From positions 62,001 through 126,000 of the forward strand of contig CAZCOA010000004.1 of assembly GCA_964500225.1 (NCBI GenBank): a stretch of DNA of 64,000 bases, given 5' to 3'. Position numbers and translations under genes: made by a program. Origin of the DNA: JAAYDY01 sp964500225. GTDB lineage: Bacteria > Planctomycetota > Phycisphaerae > FEN-1346 > JAACEH01. Positions within the stretch are counted from its first letter, which is position 1. The number at the start of each line of letters is the position of its first letter. The notes under the pieces are model-generated. The model worked only from the letters and a program-made list of their open reading frames with translations. It was not told the origin of the DNA and did not search any database. Positions 9,721 to 18,123 of the stretch are shown here, piece by piece.

Positions 9721-11528
9721 TCTACGCCATCCTTGGATTCGGCTTCATCATCTTCATCCACGAAGTGGGCCACTTCGTGGCTGCCAAGCTCTTCGGCGTC
9801 AAGGTCGAGGCTTTCAGCATGGGATTTCCCCCCACCCTCCTGCACTACAAGGTGGGCGAGACCGACTACCGTATCGGCATCGTTCCCTTGGGCGGGTACG
9901 TGTCGATGCTCGGCGAGGATCCCAGCGAGCAGCAGAACGACCCGCGCGCCCTGTGCAACATACGTCCATGGAAACGGATCGTCGTCTTTCTGGCCGGAGT
10001 CCTCATGAACGTTGCCACGGCCATGGCCATCTACATGGCCGCTTCGTTCGTCGGCATCCAAGCCATCGAACCGGTCGTCGGAGGCGTGGCCGACGGATCA
10101 CCGGCCCAGGCGGCAGGCCTTGGGGTCGGCGACCGTATCGTCGAGATGGACGGCAAGAAGATCACGGCTTTCGAGGAAATACGCAATCACATCGCCGTCA
10201 CCGCCCTCGACGACATCAACCACGAGTTCCGGATCCGGTACCAGCGTGACGGCGAGTCCGTTCGCGAGGTGTCTCTCAGGGCCGCTCCCGGCGACGACGG
10301 CATGCCCCTGCCAAGCATCGGCATCATGCCGCCCGTGCTGCCGCAGATCAGCGATATAACCAATCACGGACCGGCCTTCGACATCGGCTTTCGCAAGGAC
10401 GACCGCATAATGGCCGTTGACGGCAGACCCGTCCGGTTCTCCTCCGAGGTCGCGGCCCTGACCGAGGACTGGCCCAAACGCCCGATCACGTTCACGGTTT
10501 CCCGCGACGGGATGACGGTTGACCTGACCGCCGATCCAGCCAAGGTGACGGTCCCGGGCTACGGTCTGGACCCGGCTGTGGCCCTGAAAGCGGTCGTCGA
10601 GGACAGTGTGGCAGACAAGGCCGGGCTCAAGGCCGGTGACCGCATTGTCCGCGTCAACGATATCGATTTGCCGGCAAGTTCGCAGATATCCGCCGCCATC
10701 CGCGACAGCAAGGGCGAACCGGTCCGCCTCGTGGTGCGCCGCGAGGGCCAGGCCGAGCCGCTCAATGTCACCGTCGTGCCGCAGTGGGATGACAAGGTGC
10801 TGCGGCACCGCATCGGCGTCAGCTTCGCCTCGCATGTGAACGACCCCCCCGTCATGCGCCGCTACGGTGCCGCCGGTCCGGCCGCAGCCATTCCCGACGG
10901 GGCTCGCATCACCGCCTTCAACGGCAAGACCGTCAAGACGTGGCTACGACTGTACGAGTATATGGACGAGGCCGACGGTCGCACGGTCGATGTGGCCTAT
11001 GTCCTCGACGACGGCACGGAGAAGTCCGTCGCCATCACCCCCACTCGGATCGTGCCCGAGGCCCCGTGGCTCGGCGCCGCCTTCGGCACGATGATGCAAC
11101 ACCAGTTGGATCCCATCTACAATCCGTTGGCCGCCTTCAACATCGGCGTCAAGGAGATCGCCTCGAAGGTCTGGATGCAGTATGTGACTATCAAGGCCCT
11201 CGTCGGGGGACGTGTTCCCGCCCGCGAAGTCAGCGGCCCTCTCCGCATCGGCGTTGTCTTCTACGAGTCGTCCAAGATGGGCGTCTCGACCTTCATGATG
11301 CTCCTGGGTCTGGTCAGCGTCGCCATCGCCATCATGAACGCCATGCCCATCCCGCCGCTCGACGGCGGACACGTCATGTTCGTTCTGGCCGAGAAACTGC
11401 TGGGACGCCCCGTGCCCGTGAAGATTCGCGGGATCCTCACGACGGTCGGCACCATACTGCTGCTCAGCATCGTCGCGTTCGCCTTCTTCAATGACGGTCG
11501 ATATATATTCAATGCATATCTGTACTAA
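9699..11528 (+). CDS. rseP: Site-2 intramembrane zinc metalloprotease RseP
   Basis: A membrane-embedded M50-family protease that cuts anti-sigma factors or signal peptides within the membrane. HEVGH at residues 21-25 is the zinc site in the first helix. The C-terminal AMPIPPLDGGH carries the third zinc ligand (LDG motif). The central periplasmic part contains PDZ domains (around residues 115-190 and 205-300) and a further PDZ-like repeat, giving 609 residues against about 450 for E. coli RseP. I chose the ATG at 9699, which overlaps dxr by 22 bases; an ATG at 9675 in the same frame is the alternative. Confidence 0.93.
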   Translation: MPDVPNVIYAILGFGFIIFIHEVGHFVAAKLFGVKVEAFSMGFPPTLLHYKVGETDYRIGIVPLGGYVSMLGEDPSEQQNDPRALCNIRPWKRIVVFLAGVLMNVATAMAIYMAASFVGIQAIEPVVGGVADGSPAQAAGLGVGDRIVEMDGKKITAFEEIRNHIAVTALDDINHEFRIRYQRDGESVREVSLRAAPGDDGMPLPSIGIMPPVLPQISDITNHGPAFDIGFRKDDRIMAVDGRPVRFSSEVAALTEDWPKRPITFTVSRDGMTVDLTADPAKVTVPGYGLDPAVALKAVVEDSVADKAGLKAGDRIVRVNDIDLPASSQISAAIRDSKGEPVRLVVRREGQAEPLNVTVVPQWDDKVLRHRIGVSFASHVNDPPVMRRYGAAGPAAAIPDGARITAFNGKTVKTWLRLYEYMDEADGRTVDVAYVLDDGTEKSVAITPTRIVPEAPWLGAAFGTMMQHQLDPIYNPLAAFNIGVKEIASKVWMQYVTIKALVGGRVPAREVSGPLRIGVVFYESSKMGVSTFMMLLGLVSVAIAIMNAMPIPPLDGGHVMFVLAEKLLGRPVPVKIRGILTTVGTILLLSIVAFAFFNDGRYIFNAYLY

Positions 11529-11550
11529 CCCAACTCACGCCAGGGCGTCG

Positions 11551-12747
11551 TCATCCCCGCGGCACCAGCGACATGAGCAGATCGATGGCGGCCTCGTTGC
11601 GCCCCTGCTCTATGAAGCGGCGCGCCGCGCGCAGTGCATCGGCCTGCGACGCCGTAAACGGCACAGCCTCGCCTTCGTCAGGCCAGTGAAACCCCAGACG
11701 CGTCAAGATCGCGCTTCCCAGTTCTGCGATCCCCTTCCCCGTCACGGCTGACGTGACCACATCCACCGCCGCACCATCCCCGGCGCCACCTGCCAACGCA
11801 AGGTCCGCTTTCGTGCCCACCCGAAGCACGGCCGAAGTCCGGGCTTCACCAAGCAGCTGCGGCCGCGAACCTCGGGCGGCTCCCGCCTCGCCCATCCATG
11901 CCTGGCCCGACAAATCGCACGTCTCAACCACAACGTCCGCCACGGCGGCCACGGCCCGCGCCCGTTCCACGCCGATTTTTTCAACATGGTCCTCGGCTAC
12001 CCGCAGGCCCGCCGTGTCGGCCAGGACTATCGGCAACCCGTCGAGCGACGCCGTCTCCGTCACCACGTCGCGCGTAGTGCCGGGAATCTCCGTGACGATC
12101 ACCCGATTCGCCCCGAGCAGGCGGTTGACCAGGCTGCTCTTGCCCGAATTCGGCGGGCCCACGACGGCCACTCGCGGTGGTCGCTCGATAAACCTCCCCG
12201 TCCGCTGATAGCTCTGTAACAACATGTCCAACCGATCCCGGGCTTCCTTGAGCCGCCCCTCCTCCACGAGGACAATAACGGCGCGCACGGCCGCAGCCAG
12301 CAACCCGTTGCCCTGCGCGGTCACGATCAGTACGGGTCTCAGAGCAGCAAGTTGTGGCAACCACAACGCTGCTTCCACAGCAATCAAGCCCCTACCTTCG
12401 GCCTCCGCACGCGATCGCACGAAGTCAGGCCACGTACAACGCCGAAGTCCATACGACTCCAGCCGCTCCGCCACCGCCTCCACCGCCGCCGGTCCGCCGT
12501 GACAATGAACCTCCACCTCTGCTTCACCCGACACGCGGACAATCACTTCGTCCACGGGCAGCCCCTGCTCGTCCACGATGCGACCATAGAACAAACGGCC
12601 CTGCCCGCCTTCCAGCGGACGGGAGCATCGGAATATGACTTGAACTATCTGGAGAACTCCGGGGCCGAACAGGCCCAAGGTCGAGATGCCGCCGCGGCCG
12701 GGCGGCGTCAATTCGCAGAAGATGGCGTCGTCACGTGCGTCCGTCAT
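11551..12747 (-). CDS. mnmE: MnmE/TrmE-like GTPase lacking the C-terminal cysteine motif
   Basis: MnmE with MnmG modifies the wobble uridine of some tRNAs. The N-terminus matches the folate-binding domain (DAIFCELTPPGRGGIS, residues 7-22) and a helical domain surrounds a G domain: G1 GPPNSGKS at 197-204, G2 IPGTTRD at 221-227, G3 DTAG at 244-247, and G4 TKAD at 312-315 in place of NKxD. The protein is 398 residues, about 50 shorter than usual, and ends in AAIDLLMSLVPRG. The CxGK C-terminus carrying the functional cysteine is missing. Its ATG overlaps the stop codon of the upstream Obg-CoaX gene in ATGA. It may be a divergent MnmE or a paralogue with another role. Confidence 0.8.
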   Translation of the reverse strand: MTDARDDAIFCELTPPGRGGISTLGLFGPGVLQIVQVIFRCSRPLEGGQGRLFYGRIVDEQGLPVDEVIVRVSGEAEVEVHCHGGPAAVEAVAERLESYGLRRCTWPDFVRSRAEAEGRGLIAVEAALWLPQLAALRPVLIVTAQGNGLLAAAVRAVIVLVEEGRLKEARDRLDMLLQSYQRTGRFIERPPRVAVVGPPNSGKSSLVNRLLGANRVIVTEIPGTTRDVVTETASLDGLPIVLADTAGLRVAEDHVEKIGVERARAVAAVADVVVETCDLSGQAWMGEAGAARGSRPQLLGEARTSAVLRVGTKADLALAGGAGDGAAVDVVTSAVTGKGIAELGSAILTRLGFHWPDEGEAVPFTASQADALRAARRFIEQGRNEAAIDLLMSLVPRG

Positions 12748-14528
12748 GGCCGTGACATGTAGGCGGCAACGAGACCTTCCAGCACCAGGTTGTCCCGAAC
12801 CTCGTCAACACAGGCCAACAGCGGCAACAGGTACCCCAGTCCGCCGCCGGTTCCGACGACGCGGGCCTGGCCGCCCAGCATCCGTTTCTGTTCGGCAACC
12901 AGTCGTTCAACGGCTCCGGCCGAACCAAACAGCAATCCGCTGCGAATCGCCTGCTCGGTGTTCCGCCCCAGCGGCTCGACGGGGCCGTTCAGTCCCACCT
13001 CCGGCAGTGCCGCCGTCCTCGCCTTCAGTGCCCAGGCGCCCATCGACGGCCCCGGCAGAATCGCCCCGCCCAGAAACCGCCCCTGGCCGTCCACGGCGTC
13101 CACTGTCGTGGCCGTGCCCACGTCCACCACCACCAGCGGTCCCCCGCCGATGCGCCACGCCCCCAGCGCCGCCAGAAGCCGATCCGCCCCGACACGCTCC
13201 GGCCGCTCGACTGCCGTTTCCATGGGAATGGGAAAATCCCGACGCGCTAACGCCATCGGTCCCGATGTGATCTCAGCCAACACCGGCCGCAGCTTCTCGG
13301 TCGCCTCCGGGTTGACGCTCGACACGACCACAGGCAAATCCGTCGGCCCGGACACCTCGTGACGAGACATCCGCAAGCACGCCGTCAGCCCACCCAGCTC
13401 CGACAACGGCACGCGGACGACTTCGCACAAACGACCGTCCACAACCAGGGCAAATCCCACGCGAGAATTGCCTACGTCGCAGGCTAACAGACGATCCGGC
13501 TCGCGCCGCCCGAATGGCATGGCCGCTCCCCCCCACGCATCCGTCGGAGCCAGCATCGATGCCAGCCGCCCCAACAGCGACCGCAACCCCTTGCGAGCCA
13601 CGCCGCTGATGCCGAGCACCTCGCACCCCAACTCCTCGCTGAGCCGCCGACGCACCTCCTCGGCCCCGGTCAGGTCCATCTTCGTGACAGCTACCAATTC
13701 CGGCCGCGCGGCCAGTTCGACGCTATAGTGCTCAATCTCCCTGCGAATCGTCCGGTAATTCTCCAGCGGGTCGCTGCCATCCGACGGCAACGGCTCCACC
13801 AAGTGCAACAACACACGTGTCCGCTCCACGTGCCGCAGAAAGCGATCGCCCAGACCAACGCCCTTGTGCGCCCCTTCGATCAGACCCGGCAAATCCGCCA
13901 TCACGAAACGGTGCTCCACATCCACCTCCACGATGCCCAGGTACGGCTCTGTGGTTGTGAATGGATAGTCCGCGATCTTGGGCGTCGCCTTGCTCAGCGA
14001 GGCCAGCAATGTGCTCTTGCCCGCATTCGGCAGTCCCAGCAGCCCTACGTCGGCGATGAGTTTCAGTTCCAGGTGCAGGTTGCGACTCTCGCCCGGCTCG
14101 CCCGGCGTCGCAATCTCAGGCGTCTGCCGCGACGGCGTCGCGAAGTGGACGTTGCCCAGGCCGCCCTTGCCCCCCACCGCCGCCACGAACCTCTCGCCCG
14201 CCTTCACCAGATCCTTGATGACCACCTGTCGGTCCGTGTCGGTGATCAACGTCCCGGGCGGCACACGAATGATCGTATCCCGCCCGCTCTTGCCGGTACA
14301 CTTCTGCCCCGAGCCGTTCTTGCCATTGGCCGCAATCCACCGCGGCCGCCCGCGAAAATCCAGCAACGTATTGACGCTCGGATCGGCGACAAACACGACG
14401 TCGCCGCCGCGCCCGCCGTCGCCGCCATCCGGCCCGCCGCGCGGCACGTGCGACTCGCGACGGAAGCTCACGCACCCATTCCCGCCGTCGCCGGCCTTGA
14501 CAAAAATGTCTGCCTCATCGATGAACAT
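12744..14528 (-). CDS. obg: Fusion of Obg/CgtA GTPase and type III pantothenate kinase (CoaX)
   Basis: One continuous 594-residue frame. Residues 1-155 are the glycine-rich Obg fold (FIDEADIFVKAGDGGNG at the start). Residues 160-330 are the G domain with P-loop GLPNAGKST (165-173), switch threonines YPFTTT (188-193), DLPGLIEG (212-219) and TKMD (282-285). Residues 345-594 are a complete CoaX: DVGNSRVG (351-358), GADR (447-450), DVGTATT (469-475) and GTGGG (559-563). Obg assists 50S ribosome assembly; CoaX phosphorylates pantothenate, the first step of coenzyme A synthesis. The usual Obg C-terminal domain is replaced. The ATG at 14528 has GGAG five bases upstream. It is followed by the MnmE-like gene with ATGA overlap. 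Confidence 0.92.
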   Translation of the reverse strand: MFIDEADIFVKAGDGGNGCVSFRRESHVPRGGPDGGDGGRGGDVVFVADPSVNTLLDFRGRPRWIAANGKNGSGQKCTGKSGRDTIIRVPPGTLITDTDRQVVIKDLVKAGERFVAAVGGKGGLGNVHFATPSRQTPEIATPGEPGESRNLHLELKLIADVGLLGLPNAGKSTLLASLSKATPKIADYPFTTTEPYLGIVEVDVEHRFVMADLPGLIEGAHKGVGLGDRFLRHVERTRVLLHLVEPLPSDGSDPLENYRTIRREIEHYSVELAARPELVAVTKMDLTGAEEVRRRLSEELGCEVLGISGVARKGLRSLLGRLASMLAPTDAWGGAAMPFGRREPDRLLACDVGNSRVGFALVVDGRLCEVVRVPLSELGGLTACLRMSRHEVSGPTDLPVVVSSVNPEATEKLRPVLAEITSGPMALARRDFPIPMETAVERPERVGADRLLAALGAWRIGGGPLVVVDVGTATTVDAVDGQGRFLGGAILPGPSMGAWALKARTAALPEVGLNGPVEPLGRNTEQAIRSGLLFGSAGAVERLVAEQKRMLGGQARVVGTGGGLGYLLPLLACVDEVRDNLVLEGLVAAYMSRP

Positions 14529-14565
14529 CGCCGCTCCAGTGAGACTCGCCCATCGCACCGACCGG

Positions 14566-14604
14566 ACAAAAGAAAACAGGGTGGCGCAGTGACGGGCCAC
14601 CCTG
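14566..14604 (-). terminator. Intrinsic terminator between rpmA and obg-coaX
   Basis: On the minus strand a perfect 9-bp stem (CAGGGTGGC at 14577-14585 with GCCACCCTG at 14596-14604, ten-base loop) is followed directly by TTTTCTTTTG. This is a good rho-independent terminator or attenuator placed 27 bases after the rpmA stop and about 38 bases before the obg-coaX start, so it would reduce read-through from the ribosomal protein gene. Confidence 0.75.
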
Positions 14605-14631
14605 CACAATCGCTACGGTTGGGGCACGACG

Positions 14632-14880
14632 CTAGTTGCCTTCCGGAACCACATTGACGCGCCGCAGCGAAACGAACTCCACGGTGCCGTCGCAGAGAGC
14701 ATACAACGTGTCATCGCGACCGCGAGCCACATTCCGGCCCGGCCGGAATTTCGTCCCGCGCTGCCGGACGATGATCGATCCCGTGCTCACCCGCTCGCCG
14801 CCGAACACCTTCACGCCCAGATACTGCGGATTGCTGTCACGCCCGTTACGAGAAGAACCTTGTCCCTTTTTATGCGCCAT
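14632..14880 (-). CDS. rpmA: 50S ribosomal protein bL27
   Basis: An 82-residue basic protein starting MAHKKGQGSSRNGRDS, with LGVKVFGGERV and GSIIVRQRGTKFRPG, the typical bL27 sequence. bL27 reaches the peptidyl transferase centre with its N-terminus and helps position tRNA. The N-terminus starts directly with the functional A-H-K-K form and has no cleavable presequence. The start has GGGAG nine bases upstream. rpmA followed by obg is a conserved order, but the usual upstream partner rplU (bL21) is not here. Confidence 0.97.
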   Translation of the reverse strand: MAHKKGQGSSRNGRDSNPQYLGVKVFGGERVSTGSIIVRQRGTKFRPGRNVARGRDDTLYALCDGTVEFVSLRRVNVVPEGN

Positions 14881-14972
14881 GAAACATCACTCCCGAGTCC
14901 CGATGTCCTGATACTTGTATTCTCAATCCCACGACCGAATGCCCACTTCCTTCAAGCCGTGCGATCACCTGA

Positions 14973-15650
14973 CTACCGCCAGATCCATTTCTGCTTCAGC
15001 AGATACACTTTATCTTCGGAAATCCGCACATCGTCCCCGGGAACCGAAAAATCCAGTTCCATCGTCTTGCGCAGAACCACTTCCTCGGGCTGCTCGCCCT
15101 CGACCGTTGCCGGCACCTTGCGGACCACGAACCGCCCGCTCAGCCCCGTCACGAAGATCTTGAAACCGTCCATCTGCGTGTCCACTTCGCGGAAGATGAA
15201 AATCCCGTCCTGGGCCTCTTCCGCGCCGGCTTTCAGCGAGGGCTTGATCTTCAGTTCCTGCCCTTCCTCGGCCTTCTCGTTCGCATCGCCCATCATCTGG
15301 ACGCTGTTCTTCAAGTCCGCCAGCCGGTACTGCTGCCTGACCGCCTCCTGAACATCCGGCCGGATCACATCGTAGGCCACCTTGCCGTTGTTCGTAAACA
15401 ATGTAGCCTGCGGCACAAACGCCCGCGCCTCGCCGGTGTTGTTCGTCACGGTGTAGAGCATGAACCAGTAGGCTTCCGCCTGGCCCCCCTCGCCCTTGAC
15501 GACGATCCGCTGGGGCATACGGAACGTAAAATCAAGATCCCACGGCTCGCCCTTGATCGAGTCCAGAGAGACTTCCTCGGTCTCGATCGCCGCAAACGCC
15601 AAGGCCGCCACTGCAAGGACCGCTGCCAGCGCCACAGTCAGGCTACGCAT
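14973..15650 (-). CDS. Secreted protein of unknown function
   Basis: A 225-residue protein with a clear signal peptide (hydrophobic residues 3-20, alanine-rich cleavage region). The mature part is beta-rich and hydrophilic, with WFMLYTVTNNTGEARAFVPQ, which resembles a small Ig-like or beta-sandwich fold, and no catalytic motif I recognise. It ends in a basic KQKWIWR. The ATG at 15650 has AGGAG eight bases upstream; a GTG at 15659 is too close to it. It lies 32 bases after rnfB on the same strand, so it may be co-transcribed with the Rnf genes. Function unknown. Confidence 0.8.
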   Translation of the reverse strand: MRSLTVALAAVLAVAALAFAAIETEEVSLDSIKGEPWDLDFTFRMPQRIVVKGEGGQAEAYWFMLYTVTNNTGEARAFVPQATLFTNNGKVAYDVIRPDVQEAVRQQYRLADLKNSVQMMGDANEKAEEGQELKIKPSLKAGAEEAQDGIFIFREVDTQMDGFKIFVTGLSGRFVVRKVPATVEGEQPEEVVLRKTMELDFSVPGDDVRISEDKVYLLKQKWIWR

Positions 15651-15682
15651 TGAGCACACTCCTACTTTGCCCTAAGCCCTTG

Positions 15683-16537
15683 TCAAGCCACCTCTTGTTG
15701 GGCCGCTAGTTTACCTTTCGCCGGCCGCCGTGACAAGCGAAAATTGCCGATCGCGCCCGTCGGACACACTTTAACGCATTTTCCGCACGAAATGCACGTT
15801 TCCACATCCACCCGAGCCAGAAAATCCGTCACGTGAATCGCCTTGCCTTCCACAGGGCAGACGCTTTCGCATTTTTTGCATCCGACGCAGCCCACCGAGC
15901 AAATCTTGCGGACGTCGCCTCCTTTGTCAAGGCTGCGGCAGAGCACGGCCACCATGCTCTTGGCCGGCAGGATACGAATCACCTGCTTCGGACATGCGTC
16001 CGCGCACGTGCCGCAGGCTGTGCATTTTTCCTCGATAATGTGCGGTAGGCCATCCTCGCCCATCACAATAGCGTCAAACGGGCACACTGCGGCACAGGTG
16101 CCCAGGCCGATGCACCCCCAACGGCATCCCTTGGCTCCGTCCTGCATCAGCATGGCCGCCCGACAGTCCATCACCCCCTGGTATCCGAATCGCTCGGCCA
16201 CGCGGTTGCCGCCCTGGCACAGGACGACCGCCACCTGTTTCGCCTTCTCCTCGGCTACCAGGCCCATGATCTCGGCCACTCGGCGCGCCACCTCGATGCC
16301 GCCGGGCACGCACTCGCTCGGCCCCACCTTGCCCGCCGCCACCGCCGACGCATACGCCGCGCAGCCGCCGAACCCGCACGCACCGCAATTGGCGCTCGGC
16401 AGAACCGCCTCGATCTGTTCGGCACGCGGATCGCTTTGCACGTGGAACACTCGGCTTGCCACCGCCAGACCGACGCCAAACACGACGGCCAGCGTCCCAA
16501 GCACCGCAACCGCTGCGATGACGTAGCTCCACTCCAT
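15683..16537 (-). CDS. rnfB: Rnf complex ferredoxin-like subunit RnfB
   Basis: RnfB is the membrane-anchored iron-sulfur subunit of the ferredoxin:NAD+ oxidoreductase that pumps Na+ or H+. One N-terminal helix (about residues 4-28) is followed by the RnfB-specific cluster CGACGFGGC, then ferredoxin-type clusters CIGLGTCAAVCP, CTACGTCADACP, CVGCKKCESVCP and CISCGKCVKVCP. The 284-residue length fits anaerobe-type RnfB with extra clusters. I chose the ATG at 16537; a GTG at 16567 exists upstream. It is the last of three rnf genes here. Confidence 0.94.
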   Translation of the reverse strand: MEWSYVIAAVAVLGTLAVVFGVGLAVASRVFHVQSDPRAEQIEAVLPSANCGACGFGGCAAYASAVAAGKVGPSECVPGGIEVARRVAEIMGLVAEEKAKQVAVVLCQGGNRVAERFGYQGVMDCRAAMLMQDGAKGCRWGCIGLGTCAAVCPFDAIVMGEDGLPHIIEEKCTACGTCADACPKQVIRILPAKSMVAVLCRSLDKGGDVRKICSVGCVGCKKCESVCPVEGKAIHVTDFLARVDVETCISCGKCVKVCPTGAIGNFRLSRRPAKGKLAAQQEVA

Positions 16538-16581
16538 GACCGAATCCACTCCCTCTGTCCGGCGCACGCGGCCGACGACCG

Positions 16582-17253
16582 TTAGAGCTCAATGCCGAAC
16601 AGCTTGCTGAATCCCAGGAACGCCAGCGCCATCAGGCCGGTCGAGATGAAGGCGATCGGCACGTTTTGCATGGACTTCGGCACCCGAGCCACCGCCAGAC
16701 GCTCGCGGATGCCGCTCATCAAAATCATGGCCAACGTAAACCCCACGCCCCCGCAGAACCCCATCCAGACGGCCTTTCCCAGCGTCAGCGGCGCGTCCGG
16801 GTATTTCCAGTCGCTGGTCGTCAACAGCGCCACGCCCATCACGGCACAGTTGGTCGTAATGAGCGGCAAATAGATGCCCAATGCCTTGTAGAGCACAGGC
16901 ACGCTCTTGCGGAGCACCATTTCAACAAACTGCACGAGCACAGCAATGATCAGGATGTAGCTAACCGTTTTCAGAACCAGGACATACCCGTCGGCCGGCA
17001 TCTCCTTGACGACGCCCAAGGCCACCAGCAGATTGAATCCGTCGGGCCCGGGATGGACCAGCACGTACTTGTAGAGCAGCGACGTGGCGAACGCCGCCAG
17101 GGTCATGACGAACATCACCGCGAACCCCATGCCGACGGCATCGCTGGTGCGCCGCGTCACGCCGATAAACGGACACAGACCCAGGAAACGCGCCAGAACC
17201 ATATTCGAGATCAGGATGGTCCCGATGGCGATTTCGACATATCCCACGTGCAT
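16582..17253 (-). CDS. rnfA: Rnf complex membrane subunit RnfA
   Basis: An integral membrane protein of 223 residues with about six helices, containing ILISNMVLARFLGLCPFIGV, IYLPLITTNCAVMGVALL and GFTLAMILMSGIRERL, all typical of RnfA/NqrE. RnfA pairs with RnfE in the membrane to hold an iron-sulfur centre (conserved Cys in GLCPF and TTNCA). It is about 30 residues longer than usual because of a hydrophilic insert near residues 68-90 that contains PGPDGFNLLVALGVVKEMPADG. AGGAG precedes the ATG. It sits between rnfE and rnfB. Confidence 0.95.
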   Translation of the reverse strand: MHVGYVEIAIGTILISNMVLARFLGLCPFIGVTRRTSDAVGMGFAVMFVMTLAAFATSLLYKYVLVHPGPDGFNLLVALGVVKEMPADGYVLVLKTVSYILIIAVLVQFVEMVLRKSVPVLYKALGIYLPLITTNCAVMGVALLTTSDWKYPDAPLTLGKAVWMGFCGGVGFTLAMILMSGIRERLAVARVPKSMQNVPIAFISTGLMALAFLGFSKLFGIEL

Positions 17254-17274
17254 GGCGGCAATGCTCCTGCCTGC

Positions 17275-17988
17275 TCACTGCGCCGACGGCTCGGCCGCAG
17301 CAGATCCGTCCTTGGCCTTCTCGTCGGCCGAGGTCGTAAACCGCACCGGCTGCGCGGCCGCCCGTTGCGCGGCCCGCTTCCGATTCCCGATCGCGTTGAA
17401 CAACCCGAACAACAGGCCGATCACGATAAACGCCCCCGGCGCCAGCACCGCGATCGTCGCAGGCGCCGCCAGAGCTTCCGGCGCGTCGCTGTAGCCCGAC
17501 CACACCGTGTAGCCCAAGAACGTCCCCTTGCCAATCAGTTCGCGGATGGTCCCTATCATCACCAGGACACCCGTGTAGCCCAACCCGATACCGACGGCAT
17601 CGCCGATCGACGCCACGACGCCGTTGCGGCTCGCGAAGGCCTCCGCCCGACCCAAAATGATGCAATTGACCACAATCAGCGGAATGAAAATGCCCAATTG
17701 CTTGTTGATCTCCGCCGGTGCCAGCGCCTTCATCAGAATCTCGACCATCGTCACGAACCCGGCGATGACCACGATGTAGCAGGCGATGCGGACTTCCTTG
17801 GGAATGAGCTTCTTGATCAGGTTGATCAGAATGTTCGAGCACAGCAGCACCACCGACGCCGCCAGCCCCATCGCCAGCCCGTTCTTGACGCTTGTCGTCA
17901 CGGCCAGCGTCGGACATAGCCCGAGCATCAGCCCGAACACCGGGTTGCTCTTGACCGCCTTGTCCAGAAGCGATTTCAGAAGGTTCAC
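17275..17988 (-). CDS. rnfE: Rnf complex membrane subunit RnfE
   Basis: A 237-residue membrane protein with NPVFGLMLGLCPTLAVTTSV, IPLIVVNCIILGRAEAFA and GFVTMVEILMKA, matching RnfE/NqrD. The two conserved cysteines, in GLCPTLA and VNCI, ligate the membrane iron-sulfur centre with RnfA. The C-terminal 35 residues are hydrophilic and alanine-rich, longer than usual. I chose the GTG at 17988, preceded by AAGGGG; a TTG at 18015 opens the frame but lacks a binding site. It is the first rnf gene here. The upstream neighbour is divergent and rnfC, rnfD and rnfG are not present. Confidence 0.93.
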   Translation of the reverse strand: MNLLKSLLDKAVKSNPVFGLMLGLCPTLAVTTSVKNGLAMGLAASVVLLCSNILINLIKKLIPKEVRIACYIVVIAGFVTMVEILMKALAPAEINKQLGIFIPLIVVNCIILGRAEAFASRNGVVASIGDAVGIGLGYTGVLVMIGTIRELIGKGTFLGYTVWSGYSDAPEALAAPATIAVLAPGAFIVIGLLFGLFNAIGNRKRAAQRAAAQPVRFTTSADEKAKDGSAAAEPSAQ

Positions 17989-18123
17989 GGCAATCCCCTT
18001 CACAGTGCGGCACAACGTACCGCAAAACCGGAATCATACTCCCACGCCACCGCGCGTCAAGACCTATATCGCCAGGAGCACTCCTGACTTTCGCATTGCA
18101 TCCCCCGCGACCTTCACGCTACC

